Origin: Merluccius polli
Lineage: Eukaryota > Chordata > Actinopteri > Gadiformes > Merlucciidae
Length of the DNA: 64,000 bases
Assembly (NCBI GenBank): GCA_030340625.1
Contig: JAOPHQ010003127.1
Location: forward strand, 415,501-479,500
Direction: 5' to 3'
Every line of letters starts with the position of its first letter. Positions within the stretch are counted from its first letter, which is position 1. This document shows positions 45,926 through 57,740 of this stretch, in pieces. The notes beneath the pieces were generated by a model. It was not told where the DNA came from. It did no database searches and saw nothing but the letters and a program-made list of their open reading frames with translations. A program made the translations under genes and the position numbers.

Positions 45926-46530
45926 CCCACTTCACACGTCGGAGTGTGTTTGGCTGCAAGCTCAACGACACGTTTTTGACTTGATGAAGACACCATCCGC
46001 TTGATGATGATGATTTTAATTCTGGACGTCAGCACGCGGCTTCCGGAGCTGTGAGAATTCATAATGTAGGAATGGTGGGAATTTTCACCGAATTTGAACA
46101 GGCCGATTGAGGGGGTGTATATGTATTCCCGAATGCCTTAAATACCCCAAGAAAGTTTCCTGATGATGAAATCACTCTGCCCTACTACGAGTATCACTTG
46201 TCTCTCAATAAATTAATAATGCATATTTTGAGACTGCATTATTGCAGTCTCTAAAGAAGTGGGAGGGAGTATCTTCGGTTGCTTCTGTGACCTTTAACAC
46301 CAATGCTTTCAACACAACACAAACAGACGGACCAGTGAAGAAGTATAAAATATAATGAATAAATCTAGACATTTCATTGGTCTGCTAGCATATTTTTTTC
46401 TGCTCTAGCCTCAGTAAATCAGCAGATTTAAGATGTTACTTTCTATATGCCAAACTGCTCAGAACCTCTTAAACACAGTATTTTTTTGAGACTCAAGCAT
46501 ACCCCTTCCCTTAATCCCTCTTTACTCTCC
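45926..46530. other. intron 8, early part
   Basis: No exon or element is recognised. Confidence 0.55.
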
Positions 46531-46533
46531 TAA

Positions 46534-47472
46534 CTGTGCGTTCACACCAAAAGCGCACAAAGAGGAATCCGCCTTGTCCACTCCACCTAAGTCGCTTTTG
46601 TCCCCCTTCAGAATGTTCGTTCTTGCTTTTTTTTAATTTAAAGGGCCAGCACGCCACACGCGCTAAACACCACCACACAACTACTGCTGTAGCACAGCCC
46701 ATTTACCGACATCGTTGATCACGGAAAGTTACTTGATGGAAAGTTACTTGATGAAGTCATTAAAAACAGAATTACTCCGATTGGCTGGAGGGTGTCGGTT
46801 AAAAAGTGTTTATTTATACCTAGGAAAGACGTTGACGCTATGAAGACGCTATGGCCACGTTGCTTGGCAAACGCCTGCATACGGGAGATATTAAATAGTC
46901 TGCTCGAGTATTATTAATTGATTAAATATTTAATTATTTCGTAAGTGACCATGGTACTTCACGTCGGACGGTTCACGCCTCCGTGTCGTCCCTTCATTTC
47001 TGTTAATGGACACCTCGTCGGGCATTATCCCTTACTTACTCCAATCATATTTACGGAAATGATCATCCCAAATAAACACTAATTTTGCCAAATGTAATGT
47101 TGTCAAATCATAGAGGACTGGGTGTTCTGCTACGGCAGCAATCAGCATTTCCAGCGACATCTTGGAACGAATGTTTGGTAGGAACTAAAGTTACACGGGT
47201 TGTTCTCTGGGACAGATCTGACCGAGGGACGACAGCAGAACGAGACATCCCCATTTGCTATCGATGGATTTTCCACCTTTCCCTCCTAGACGCGTCATAG
47301 CTCATTTACATAAAGTTGGAGGATTTTAAACTTTTTTTATCCTCCTAAGTCACCTAGTCCACCTGCCTCCGCCTGTTCCTCTTTTCCCTCTTTGTCCGCC
47401 TGGCTCCCAATACACAATGAATGACTTCCGGGATCATTTTCCTCTTTGTGCGCTTTCGGTGTGAACGCACAG
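46534..47472. mobile_element. Harbinger-type non-autonomous element, TSD TAA
   Basis: The left end CTGTGCGTTCACACC and right end GGTGTGAACGCACAG are inverted, with similarity extending about 35 bp (AAAGCGCACAAAGAGGAA). TAA flanks both sides (46531-46533 and 47473-47475), which fits the TWA preference of PIF/Harbinger. No transposase is recognised in the 939 bp. Confidence 0.8.
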
Positions 47473-47475
47473 TAA

Positions 47476-48088
47476 GTCTCATTGGTCCCTTCTACTCCTG
47501 TCCTACTAACTTACTAAACAGTTACCAATTATGCATTACCTTTCTCCCTTCTGCTCCTGTCCACTAACTTACTAAACAGTCCACCAATTGAGCATAACCT
47601 TCATGTGTGTGACATCTTTACTGAAAATGCTGAATACCGGCCTTTCATTGGCCCATCTCCAGGGGAAATAGCTTGTGATTTATTGTAAATATAAAGAAGA
47701 GGAAGACAATAATGACACATGCATACAAGCACATGATCTGTGCTTCAGACATCCACTGTGTAAAACTACTATTCTCTCAGATTAGTCTAAGCCACTAGGG
47801 TTAATGAGATATGATTATTTTTTGTTAAAAATAAAATTGATTTAATGTTTGTGATTTTTGCATTTCAACCTCAGTCTTGTCACAGGACCTGATTTTTGCA
47901 GATCTTTTGATAAGACTATGGTGGTTAATCTGACACCTTTTGCATTTTTTCTTTTTTTCTTTTAAACAGTGGGGAATTTTTTTTTCAGGTCTTGCTCAAC
48001 AAGGAATGCCAATTCTGATAGCATTGACATTGACATTCAGTAAAGAAGAAATAAGCATGTTTCGACTATGTTATGTTTGCTTGCTTAG
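47476..48088. other. intron 8, end
   Basis: Two nearly identical segments (TCTACTCCTGTCCTACTAACTT and the like) lie at about 47489-47585. Otherwise it is T-rich and leads to the acceptor TTGCTTGCTTAG. Confidence 0.6.
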
Positions 48089-48170
48089 GTTCAGATAATC
48101 AACAAGAAGGTGGACCTGAGTAAGGTGACGTCAAAGTGTGGCTCCAAGGACAACATCAAGCACAAGCCTG
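48089..48170 (+). CDS. map4: MAP4-like exon 9: MT-binding repeat 3
   Basis: This exon covers residues 1217-1243 plus one base. It starts VQIINKKVDLSKVTSKCGS and continues DNIKHKP, and the PGGGD motif is completed by exon 10. KCGS (1232-1235) is the canonical KXGS with the family cysteine. The split inside the Gly run (CCT G|GT GGT GGC) is the same exon boundary used in mammalian MAP4 and tau as I recall. The donor is CCTG|GTAAAG. The intron that follows is only 112 bp. Confidence 0.92.
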
Positions 48171-48282
48171 GTAAAGTACATCTGGCAGATGCTACCTGCT
48201 CACAGCCTTAAAACAGCCATCAGATGTTCAAAGCAATGTTTAATGTTGTCATCACACTGTATTGCACATGTGCCCTTTTTAG

Positions 48283-48383
48283 GTGGTGGCGATGTGAAGA
48301 TCGAGTCTCACAAAGTGAACTTCAAGGACAAGGCTCAGTCCAAAGTGGGCTCAATGGACAACCTGGGTGGCAGCCCAGGAAAG
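48283..48383 (+). CDS. map4: MAP4-like exon 10: end of repeat 3 and repeat 4
   Basis: This exon runs from the split Gly codon (1244) to residue 1277. It reads GGGDVKIESHKVNFKDKAQS followed by KVGS (1264-1267) and MDNLGGSPGK. This last repeat lacks PGGG, as in other family members. The acceptor is GCCCTTTTTAG|GT and the donor GGAAAG|GTGAGA in phase 0. Confidence 0.92.
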
Positions 48384-50217
48384 GTGAGACCCCCTTAACC
48401 TCTTCATCACTAGTCCTCTTTCTCAGGTTTCTGCAGAAAATAAGATACCCAAAGTAACTAACTTACTAAATTTAGTGCATTATCTGTTGGTAGCCCTAGT
48501 ACTTTAGGGCCATAGCACAACATCTGATGAGAACATGGGTCAACATTTAAAGTAAAGTAGAGCAAAGACAGAGGTTTTAGTAGAGGTAGGTTTATGCAGA
48601 GTCTCCAAAACAATAAATCCAATGTGATGAGACACAAACAGGTGGATATCTCGAGAACCCATTGTTCAATTTTGACATTTCACCCCTCTATTGAAAGGTC
48701 AGGGCGAGTAGAATTGAATGATACCAAGGCACCCATTGCAATTGCACCATACAGCCACCAGATGGCGATAAAGGCTGTGTTCTGATTAATGAATTAGCCT
48801 TCTCTTAGCTACTATACAGTAAAAAGTAAAAACAATGTGCATCCTATTTCTTTTCCTAACCACTTTACCTTGACCTTGATGGAAAACATCATGAGGTCAT
48901 CATGATGTTTTCCAAATCAAAGGAGAATTCATGAGCACAACCGCAGTGCTAAGAGAATCCAGCCGCACTTTCACTAGGCTACGTAAATATGCAACGACCA
49001 GATGTTATGGACGTTGGTCTGCCATGGTGAAACTACAATGTTCCGAAGATGGACTACTAAGATATTTCTTCATTACCAAGGTTGGAATTGAAATTAAAAA
49101 GAGAATATAGGATACCGTTCACAAAAGTAAATCTAAATGGTTGTAACATTGACAATGGTAGCTCACACTCACCCTCCTGTCAATTCATATTTATCGACAT
49201 GAATCCCAATGAGTATGATTGTTAATTAATAATAATTAATTTTAATTGTAAAATGTATGCAAGATAGGCATAACATGTTGGGCCTACAAATCCACGGAAT
49301 GGTGCATTTGTTTAAATGTTGCTGCCGCAAGGAATTGTGGGACGGAATTATATCCTTTCCTTTCGTAAAGGATGGTCCAGTGTACCCTATGCTAAAGGAG
49401 ATAAAAAAGAAGCATTAAAGCACAATTAGCAGACTGAGTTGCATTTCCTCAGTCATTTGTTATGAGTTGTTTGCATATCAATTTGCAAGGCTGCCTCTCT
49501 AGTTGCTGCTTGAGTTTACGATATGGCCAATGGAAAACCAGGACCCAACTGAATGCGTCACATCCGGTTGGTTGCGCCTAATACAATGTAAATTCTGCTG
49601 ATGACACAGTGCTGATGAACGTGATTTAATTTGCATACAAGCTACATATCAAAATGTTTACTCTTAGACTATAAAACAATAAGCATAAGAAGTTCACAAA
49701 CCCAAGTCATAGTCACCACAGACAATATCAGTGGATTTACATCATAATGTAGCAGTGAGCAGAAACGACTGGAGAAGTGCTGCCTTGGAGTTTGAATACT
49801 GTAAAAGCATGCTCACTTGAGATGCGGTCAGACACTGTGCATGACCCACTCCATTGTTTTCGTATGGGGAAAGTGGTGCAGCAAATTCAGAGAGGGGTGG
49901 GACCATGCGCCCAACCTCACAGCGTTGCCACGGAGGAGACTCGCTTTGAAGTTGAAATGATTTTAGCTGTCCAGCTCACTAGCTCTCCAGCTGCCTGCCA
50001 ACTGCCTCCCAAAACACTGAGCGCACATACATAGGCTACTATGTACGCCATGCCGTTTTGAATGAGCAATTGGAATGGCCAAAAAAATCCTCTGGGATCA
50101 ATAAAGAAATATTAATCTGAATGAATCAATTCCCCATCAACGAAAGACAGTAGGAGATTAGGATCCATGCTTTTCCAACAGTCCATGAACTCGATGCATC
50201 TGGTTGTGTGTTTCTAG
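48384..50217. other. intron 10
   Basis: A perfect 14-bp inverted repeat with a 5-base loop lies at 48881-48913. No exon or transposon is recognised in the remaining 1.8 kb. The acceptor is TTGTGTGTTTCTAG. Confidence 0.6.
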
Positions 50218-50410
50218 GGAGAGGGGAACCAGGAGACAGCGGAGGAGGGCATTGAGGCCCCTGTTGTGTCTGCTGACAAGTGTCAGGCCCCTGATCAAGG
50301 CCCCCCAGGGCACCCCACTGCCCAGGAGAATGGGCTGAAGGAAGGAGGGACCTGCAGGACCGATGGCCTCTGTGATGCTTCAGGTCTGGAAACGCGCATC
50401 CCGGAAACCA
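50218..50410 (+). CDS. map4: MAP4-like exon 11: acidic C-terminal tail
   Basis: This exon covers residues 1278-1341 plus one base. It starts GEGNQETAEEGIEAPVVSAD and is Glu/Gly/Pro-rich. It ends SGLETRIPET with the last codon begun by A. Mammalian MAP4 has a similar acidic Gly/Pro tail with a HPT-containing segment and ends QETSI. The donor is AACCA|GTAAGT in phase 1. A short GT run follows immediately in the intron. Confidence 0.88.
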
Positions 50411-51574
50411 GTAAGTGTGTGTGTGTGGTATATCTCCTGTGTGTAGTGTATCTCCTGGCGTTCACTACTTGCATCAACCCTGCACCGGAACCATTATAGA
50501 GACACCGCTATGCCACTCCCGTTGACTTCAATGTGACAGGAAAAAGACCAGTACCATGCTTGGGCACTGGGGTCAGAGTGCTAGAGTGCAGTGTAGATTG
50601 AATGGGGGTGAATGGAGCTGAATGCTATAAAATGTAGATCTCTTTCAACTGTGCATGGGTTATTCACTGCTACTGTGCAAATAACAATTTACAGGTTAGT
50701 GTGAAAGCACAATTATTTGCCGATACACGATGGATGTGATATGACCTACTTTTTAGAGCAGTTGCACTAGCACTGAGGCTATAGACATGACAAGCAGCTG
50801 GCAGCAGTGGTAATCCTCCCCAATCGCTTGATAGTTTTCTTTAAATAGGTCATTTGAATAAAGGAGGCAAATATGTTGCATCTAGGATAGGCATTTCTAA
50901 CCTTGAAAGTTATCAGATGAATTGGACAGCAGCTCTAAATAAGTGAACGTAGCTGGTACAAGAATAGTAGTGGCAACTGTCGGACATAAGTGCTTTCATG
51001 CATGCATCAGATAGAAATAGCCTTTTTCACCTAAATGGTTAAAGATTTAATGAATATAATGCCATAAAAAAGTGTCTTCTTATCCACGTCATAAAATGAT
51101 TAGCTCCTTTAAAGCTGACTTTATGGAAAATCCCCATTGACTCTCATTCACTCTACACTATCTATGCTCAATTGCACACCTGGTGTTCGCTTTACATATT
51201 CAGCCAAGTGGCATATCTTCCTATTAGAATATCTTTGCCTGCACCATGGTCCTTTTTCCCTGGAGCCATCACTTTTATTCATATTATTAGGATGGTTAAT
51301 GAGTAAAACGGTTAATGAGTAAAACCCCATGCACTCATGTCTCAATGAAGCCTGGGATTTATTTTATCTCTGTATTAGTTTGGAAAGAAAGAAAATGTTA
51401 AACTATTCCTGTGACTGCAGGAATAGTTTACATTGTGTATGTTTACCTGCAGCAGGTGGCATTCTACATTCATTCATACTCAGTTAATCGGTTCCCATCA
51501 ATATGAGGACTGACATGTATGCATATAAATATATAAATCTCCCATGAATTTGTTGCTTGTTCTGTTTTTACTAG
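50411..51574. other. intron 11, first part
   Basis: No exon or element is recognised. A short duplication GTTAATGAGTAAAAC lies near 51294-51324. Confidence 0.5.
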
Positions 51575-53201
51575 TAGGGGTGTAACGGTTCAGATAAGTC
51601 ACCGTTTGGTTTCACTGTTCAGTTTGTTTCTCGGTTTTTGGTTTGGTATATTTTATTTTGTATTTATTTTATTTCATATTGTATATTTATTTGACCTTTA
51701 TAAACCCAGGATAGGCACAAGGCATCAAATGCTCCGTGCCCTTCAAACATGTTGAGCTGTTGGGAGCAAAGCCGGCAGTGGCGAAACAACAACGGATCAC
51801 ACTCTACGCTCACCGCTCTACTCACTATCAAACACTCAGCGTCAAACTCTCCACTCACTGCTCTACTAACTAGCAAACACCCAGCATCACGCTCACCACT
51901 CTACTAACTAGCGAACACTCAGCGTCACGCTCACCGCTCTTCTCACTAGAAAACACTCAGCGTCACGCTCTCCGCTCTACTAACTAGAAAACACTCAGTG
52001 TCACACTCTCTGCTCACCGCTATACTAACTAGCAAACACTCAGCGTCACGCTCTCCACTCTACTAACTAGCGAACACTCAGCGTCACGCTCACCGCTCTT
52101 CTCACTAGAAAACACTCAGCGTCACGCTCTCCGCTCTACTAACTAGAAACCACTCAGCGTCACGCTCTCCGCTCACCGCTCTACTAACTAGCAAATACTC
52201 AGCGTCACGCTCTCCGCTCACCGCTCTACTAACTAGCAAACACTCAGCGTCACGCTCACCACTCTACTAACTAGCAAACACTCAGCGTCACGCTCACCAC
52301 TCTACTAACTAGCAAACACTCAGCGTCACGCTCACCACTCTACTAACTAGCGAACACTCAGCGTCACGCTCACCGCTCTTCTCACTAGCAAACACTCAGC
52401 GTCACGCTCTCCACTCTACTAACTAGAAAACACTCAGTGTCACACTCTCTGCTCACCGCTCTACTCACTAGCAAACACTCAGCGTCACGCTCTCCACTCT
52501 ACTAACTAGAAAACACTCAGTGTCACACTCTCTGCTCACCACTCTACTCACTAGCAAACACTCAGCGTCATGCTCTCCGCTCACAGCTCTACTCACTCAG
52601 GGATTGTGACACCAGTGTCGCAATCCCTATTTTCCCCACTGACTTCCATTCTAAAAAAATGGACACTATGATGTTACCAAAGGGGGATGTCCTCAATGTG
52701 CCCAAAACTTTCAAGGTACAGAAAAATCTACCTGACATACTCATGGGTCCTAGAGGCAAAGATCTTCAGCCTGTCAAAAAAGGCCCATGTACCAAGTTCC
52801 TGATTTTCGTCAACCAGGGCGCAGGGGGGGAGGCTGAATTTTGTACTTTGACCACGATTTACAGTGCCCCCCTGTGGTCAAAGTGGTACCAAACTTTTTG
52901 GGATCACAAATTTGACAACTCCGAGTTGTTCACGTTTGGAGTGGTTGAAGTGGTTCAAAAAAGCAATCAAAAAATTGCTTGTTGTGCGCTAGTGTCAGTG
53001 GTACTGTGATGTTTTTTGAGCTGTCGATACCAAACTTTCCACATCACCGTAGTGCCCATTAAGTTGTCCCTTGACTACATTGAAGCAATTATGATTGATT
53101 GAATAATGCTGGCTCTTTTGCATAATCATATTTGCGTATAACTGTGCGTATAAAAATCAAAAGATAACTTTTGGTCAGGCCCTGGAACCGTTACACCCCT
53201 A
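51575..53201. mobile_element. hAT-like element bounded by TAGGGGTGTAACGG ends
   Basis: The left end TAGGGGTGTAACGGTTC and right end GAACCGTTACACCCCTA are perfect inverted repeats of 17 bp. I could not find matching 8-bp flanks (TTTACTAG against GTGTGTTT), so the unit may be rearranged. The interior is largely a 37-bp minisatellite. Its right end lies 62 bp before exon 12. Confidence 0.75.
51800..52600. repeat. 37-bp minisatellite with 12-13 bp insert variants
   Basis: The unit contains AACACTCAGCGTCACGCTC followed by (A/T)CC(G/A)CTCT(A/T)CT and (A/C)ACTAG. Some units carry an additional TCTCCGCTCACCG-type block. There are about 18-20 units in all, in a mosaic of higher-order patterns, with larger blocks repeated (51905-52050 resembles 52365-52480). 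Confidence 0.93.
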
Positions 53202-53263
53202 GTGTGTTTAGCGTGTCGCGTCCCATCCCAAGTAGCTGACCATCCTGCCGTCTTATTTTACAG
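53202..53263 (+). promoter_or_regulatory. branch site and acceptor of exon 12
   Basis: A likely branch motif AGCTGAC lies near 53233-53239. It is followed by a pyrimidine tract (CCGTCTTATTTTACAG) ending at 53263. The hAT-like element ends at 53201, so all acceptor signals fit into 62 bp. Confidence 0.6.
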
Positions 53264-53271
53264 GCATCTAA
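53264..53271 (+). CDS. map4: MAP4-like exon 12: last two codons and stop
   Basis: A from exon 11 plus GC gives Ser, then ATC (Ile) and TAA. The protein therefore ends E-T-S-I, the same last four residues as I recall for mammalian MAP4. This match, together with a good acceptor and exact phase, is why I prefer it to a second acceptor at about 53456 (CTGCTGCAG|AT), which would give Asn and TGA. ETSI also has the form of a class I PDZ ligand (T at -2, I at 0). Whether it is used as one is unknown. Confidence 0.8.
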
Positions 53272-56200
53272 TTCTGCTGTCCCTCTACCTCCCATTCACC
53301 TTCAACACTGTCAACTGCCCTCCCTCCTCCTCATTCTCCTCACTTTATTGTAAATTTCCACTCTTCCCTGTGTTCCTTACTGTGTCTTTCTCCCTCTCCC
53401 ACTTTCTCTCTCTCTCTTCCTTCTGCTGTGTTTTATCTTCAAACTTTCTGCTGCAGATTGAGTCTCTCAAGCTCAACCTTGGCATGAAAACCGCTGGACT
53501 CTTGCAAGGACCACGGCTCTGCCAACATCATCATCACCTGCTCTTCCACCCTCCGGGGTGACAGCCTGATACATACTTCCCCAGCGTTCCCCGATCAGCT
53601 ACGGCTAGAACAACATCAACAACAACAACCCTTCAAACCGCTTGCTGTGTCTCCCAGTGACTTCCTCACTACAAATTGTCTTGATCACCCTACAACTTCC
53701 TTGAATAAGAGGAGTCCAAGCATTTAGTGTTGAAACTGGATTGGAACCCTCCCCTTTTTTTGCTTTCAAGTCCCTTTAACCACATAATATTCAGTCATAT
53801 TGATGTCTCCCCCCCCCCCCCCTGTATTACTGCCCCAAACTTAACTGCTCCGCCATTGAAGTCAAACTGTCACCTAAGCAGCCATTGTCCTTCTCTGTGT
53901 GTCCCTGTGTGCACCCTCCTCAACTCGTCATCATCATCATCATCATCATCATCATGCGCTATCAGTTATAATGCAGCCACTTTGTCTGTCTTGTCCTGCT
54001 GTACCCATAACCGCATCCGTCTATCAGAACTTTCTTTGTACATAATATAGACTGAGTTTGGGGCTAGCTGGGAATGCATATGAAACTAAAGCGATGGAGA
54101 AAGTTGGCAGGCTTATGCTACACCTGTAATCTATGACCACCCCCACCCCCCACCCCCCCCCCACCATCACAATGGTGGTTTGTATGTTATCTGCAAACCT
54201 GTAAACACTCATGCTAACAGTCCTTGTATCTGTCATCTCACTGACCAACTACATGCTAGGCTCTCTCTCAGTATTCTGTATCGACATCAAATAAGCATAG
54301 CATCTCTTTAACCTGTGACCATGGGAGGGTGGGGGGGGGTCATGTACTGTGATCCCAGTAACCGTGACTCTTGTGTTCACAAGCTGCCAGCGTACTTCAT
54401 GTTTCAATGTTTCGTTTGAATCCATTTATGTGCGCTTAATCCACAATCCATCATACCTCTGCCTCTGCAATGTTATTCATATAAGACCACTTCCGCTAAA
54501 TAAGCTAACAAACAAAACAACAACAAAAAAAACAATACAAAAAAGCTAGTTAACAAGTAGGCTGTTTGACCTGTTTTAATGCTATTTAACTGTCTTCATT
54601 CTGTGTTTGTGATGATGTGTTGAGTGAATAATACCTTAACGGTGATATGATCTTATTTAATTCTTTTGTTTCTGGTTTCCTTTTCCTTGGCATATTTTTG
54701 TTTGAAAGGAATTATTTCTTCATGTATGTTTTCTTGTACAAGCAATACAGTGGCTGTTCTTTCGGCATTAGCACATTTAATAACTCTTGGAAACACGCAC
54801 AGGATTTTTCAAACCAAGGCACACCGGCATGAGAGCAAGAAGAAAGAGGAAAACAGAAAGTGACAAGAGGGTACAGTAGGATGAGAAATGACAAAACATA
54901 TACATATTTATTAGTCTATGGTCACGACTTCATTAGAAAATTATACAACTATTGCTAATGAACTTTATTTACCTACCAATTTTTTCAACCAGTAGTGACA
55001 AAGGGTAAATGATGCCATACATGCTAGCCGTCATTACAATAACGTAGAGAATGTTTTTGTGTTTAAAAAGAGCGCATTTGGTCAAATAAGGAAGTGTTTG
55101 CCAGGGTAGGCATTCACAACTGCAAGAAATACGTTTTAAATAATAAACATAAATAGGGGAGTGACAGGCAAAGTTAAGTCAAGTGGAGAACCTTTTAATT
55201 GTTGGACTTGCAGTGTGTGGATGATGTCACAGTGGTGTCGGTGTTAGTCGGGGAAGAAGCTCTGAAATCGAAGCAACGGTGTGTCCTCTGTGTGCCTCGT
55301 TTCCTGTTTACCTGAACATGACCGTAAACTGGGATGATACTGGGATGACACTTGGCAATGCTAAATCCTACCTGCAGAGACAGACAGACAGTAATTGGGA
55401 GTAGAAAGGGATGCTGTCCCATTTTGGGTTGTGTAAGTTGTGCAGTAAATTATTTGGCAGTTGAACAACTGAGCTTTGACTAGAAAAGTATTCATGTATA
55501 ATAATGCATGCATACTGACTAGATTATAGTTTATATGGTATTGGCGCTCAACAAGATTAATCCTCATCTTTTTTTAGCAATGTATTCGATGTTGCCTCTA
55601 ATTGCCTTTTATAATGCATGGCAAGGTAATGTAGTGTTAAGCCCAAAAGCCCAGCCAATGTGCATTATGACTTGCAGTGTTGTGGTATAGTTATGTATTG
55701 CTATCTTTGGGGGAAATATTAGATTGTTATTATAGTAGTTTCCTCTTTCAAATAATCATAGGGAGGATGCGGAAAAAAGAGGCAGAGGGGACATATTCAA
55801 TGGTCATTCTTGAACTAGGTCATATTTAAAATACCAACGTGGCAGCCTTCACCTTATCACTATTCTACATGGACATCCAAATGCAGTCTTAAACTCCACC
55901 TTATTGAATAAACTTCTAAGAAGTCCTACTATGAACATGTTATATCTTTATATCTAGATCAACACTTTAAATTTAAATCATCCCACAGAAAAAGATTATT
56001 AAAATGTAATTGCACCTTAACAATTATATGAATGAAGGTTTGCTTGGAGCGGTTGTACTGTGATTATAACAACATTTAAAATATCCTTTGCTATTGCGTG
56101 ACATACTTCCTTTTTAATGAAGAAGCTTTTTACATGCTTTTCTCAATGGAGCAATAAGTAAAATCAGTGTAGCCTCCCTTTTCTTCCAATTAAATATAGT

Positions 56201-57740
56201 TTCATGTTTGTTTGTTTTTTAACACAAAAAAATCTTTCCTGTTAAATTGAGTAATTAATAAAGTCAACAATTCAGAGAGCTTATTGATTTGGTAGTGGCG
56301 GTCAATAATATTTTGCAAATCAAAATTAGTGATTTCTTCTGAAAGTGACACATGTTCTTAATGTGGGAATGCTTTCAGTGGTTCAGCGTAGAACCGTTTG
56401 AAATGATAGCTGTCATAGTGGATTGTGCCATGGTGGTTCTCGGTTTAACTAAACCTTCTGTTGTGCCTGTCATTTTTAATCAGTCAGATTGCACATGGAT
56501 GTATATAGATATATTATTGTTTGTGCAATCGACATTGCCACAAAGAACTAAAAATATGAACAAAACAATGATGAGACAAAAATAATGATTACAAGGTTGT
56601 TCAAAAAAGCATTTTTTGTCCATGTAACTTAAATGGTTTTGTTCATGGGAAGTGTTTTATTATGACTTTTCTGACTACAAATGTCACATTATTATTATGG
56701 CAAAATTATTATTGTTATTATTGAGAAAATCTGCCTTTTTGTGGTAAAGAGGCTGCTGAAGTGAAAGAATGTCTTTTGAGATGTAACTTACAAAAGACAT
56801 GCGTCTATCTATTTATCGTCATGCACCAGTAGTCTATTGGTGGTTATTTGATCAAATGTCTCCAGAGCCAATGTCTGAGAACAGCTAGCTCTGGGGCCAA
56901 CTGGTGTGATTTGGTCTCTTCAGAACCTGCTGTACAACTAGTGGCCCAGCAAGATACATGCTGGAAGGTTTCTACATTTTGTAACACAAAATCATCAGAA
57001 AGAAACGCTAAACATATGTTGAATGGCTAAATCAGTATTGTTGAATTGGCCATATCAACTCACAAAACAATGTTTTTGTGTGCATCTACCCCTTATAACT
57101 GCCTACTCAAAATATGTCTTCAACCCCAAATTTGAAAACCGTTTTTGAACTTGCTTGAAAATCTATGCCTATTATGGCTCATTGTTCATTGAGAACTATA
57201 ACATGGTGGTAAAGCTGACACAATATGTTTGGATTATATGATGCATACAATGGAATTTATTGGGGAAATAAATTCAACATTCTAGGAAAGCCCCCCAATA
57301 CATTCGCCCCTTGCATATCGCGCTTAACATAGCAATCGTGCAACATACTCTCACACCTTGCACCTTCAAATGTCGACTTCACGCAAACAGACCCTTACTT
57401 GAGGTTAAGAAAACACAATGTAGCTTTCAGGTCTGGCTTCTGTATAAATATCTGCTCCTTGATAACCAAAGGACATTGTAGAACTGCGCTTCTGCTAGAG
57501 TCCACATACAGCCCCCTGTATCCAACATGCAAGTGTATACTACTAATTCATTCATAACAACATTGGGGTGTGTAAAGTAGACTTACCTACTCATTTGCTG
57601 ATTTCCTTGTTTTGTTTTGCTTTTCTTTGTTTTCATTGATTTTGAATTACATTTGTTTGAAAAGAAGTGTTTATTGTAATTACTCGTTAATTAGTGATGT
57701 GATTATTAAACATGGAATAAAATAGAGAAAAAAAAACTAC
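53272..57740 (+). other. putative 3' UTR
   Basis: This is a long stretch without recognisable transposons, unlike the introns, consistent with constrained transcribed sequence. AATAAA-type signals lie near 55140, 55908, 56258 and 57717-57722. The last is followed within about 10 bases by an A-run and is a plausible distal end. A (CAT)n run lies at 53929-53955, and C-rich runs near 53810-53822 and 54138-54164. The real cleavage site cannot be fixed from the sequence. Confidence 0.45.

Larger units (their letters stand above)
11735..53271 (+). other. map4: MAP4-like gene, whole coding span (12 exons)
   Basis: Microtubule-associated proteins of the MAP2/MAP4/tau family bind along microtubules through C-terminal repeats and project an acidic N-terminal arm. 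The coding parts are 11735-13175, 20222-21399, 22205-22465, 30414-30657, 31329-31391, 32695-33005, 40662-40718, 45620-45712, 48089-48170, 48283-48383, 50218-50410 and 53264-53271. Every junction is GT-AG and all phases agree, for 4,032 nt and 1,343 residues. MAP4 rather than MAP2 or tau is indicated by the C-terminus ETSI (MAP2 and tau end in KQGL), by the long acidic tail after the last repeat, and by 14-residue projection repeats. The N-terminal end of long mammalian MAP4 is not seen, so this model may be one promoter form. Confidence 0.9.

Noticed and set aside
53457..53560. Second acceptor CTGCTGCAG|AT as the start of the terminal exon
   Set aside because: It would end the protein E-T-N-stop. 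The site at 53264 gives ETSI, which matches the family, so the later site was kept only as an alternative.
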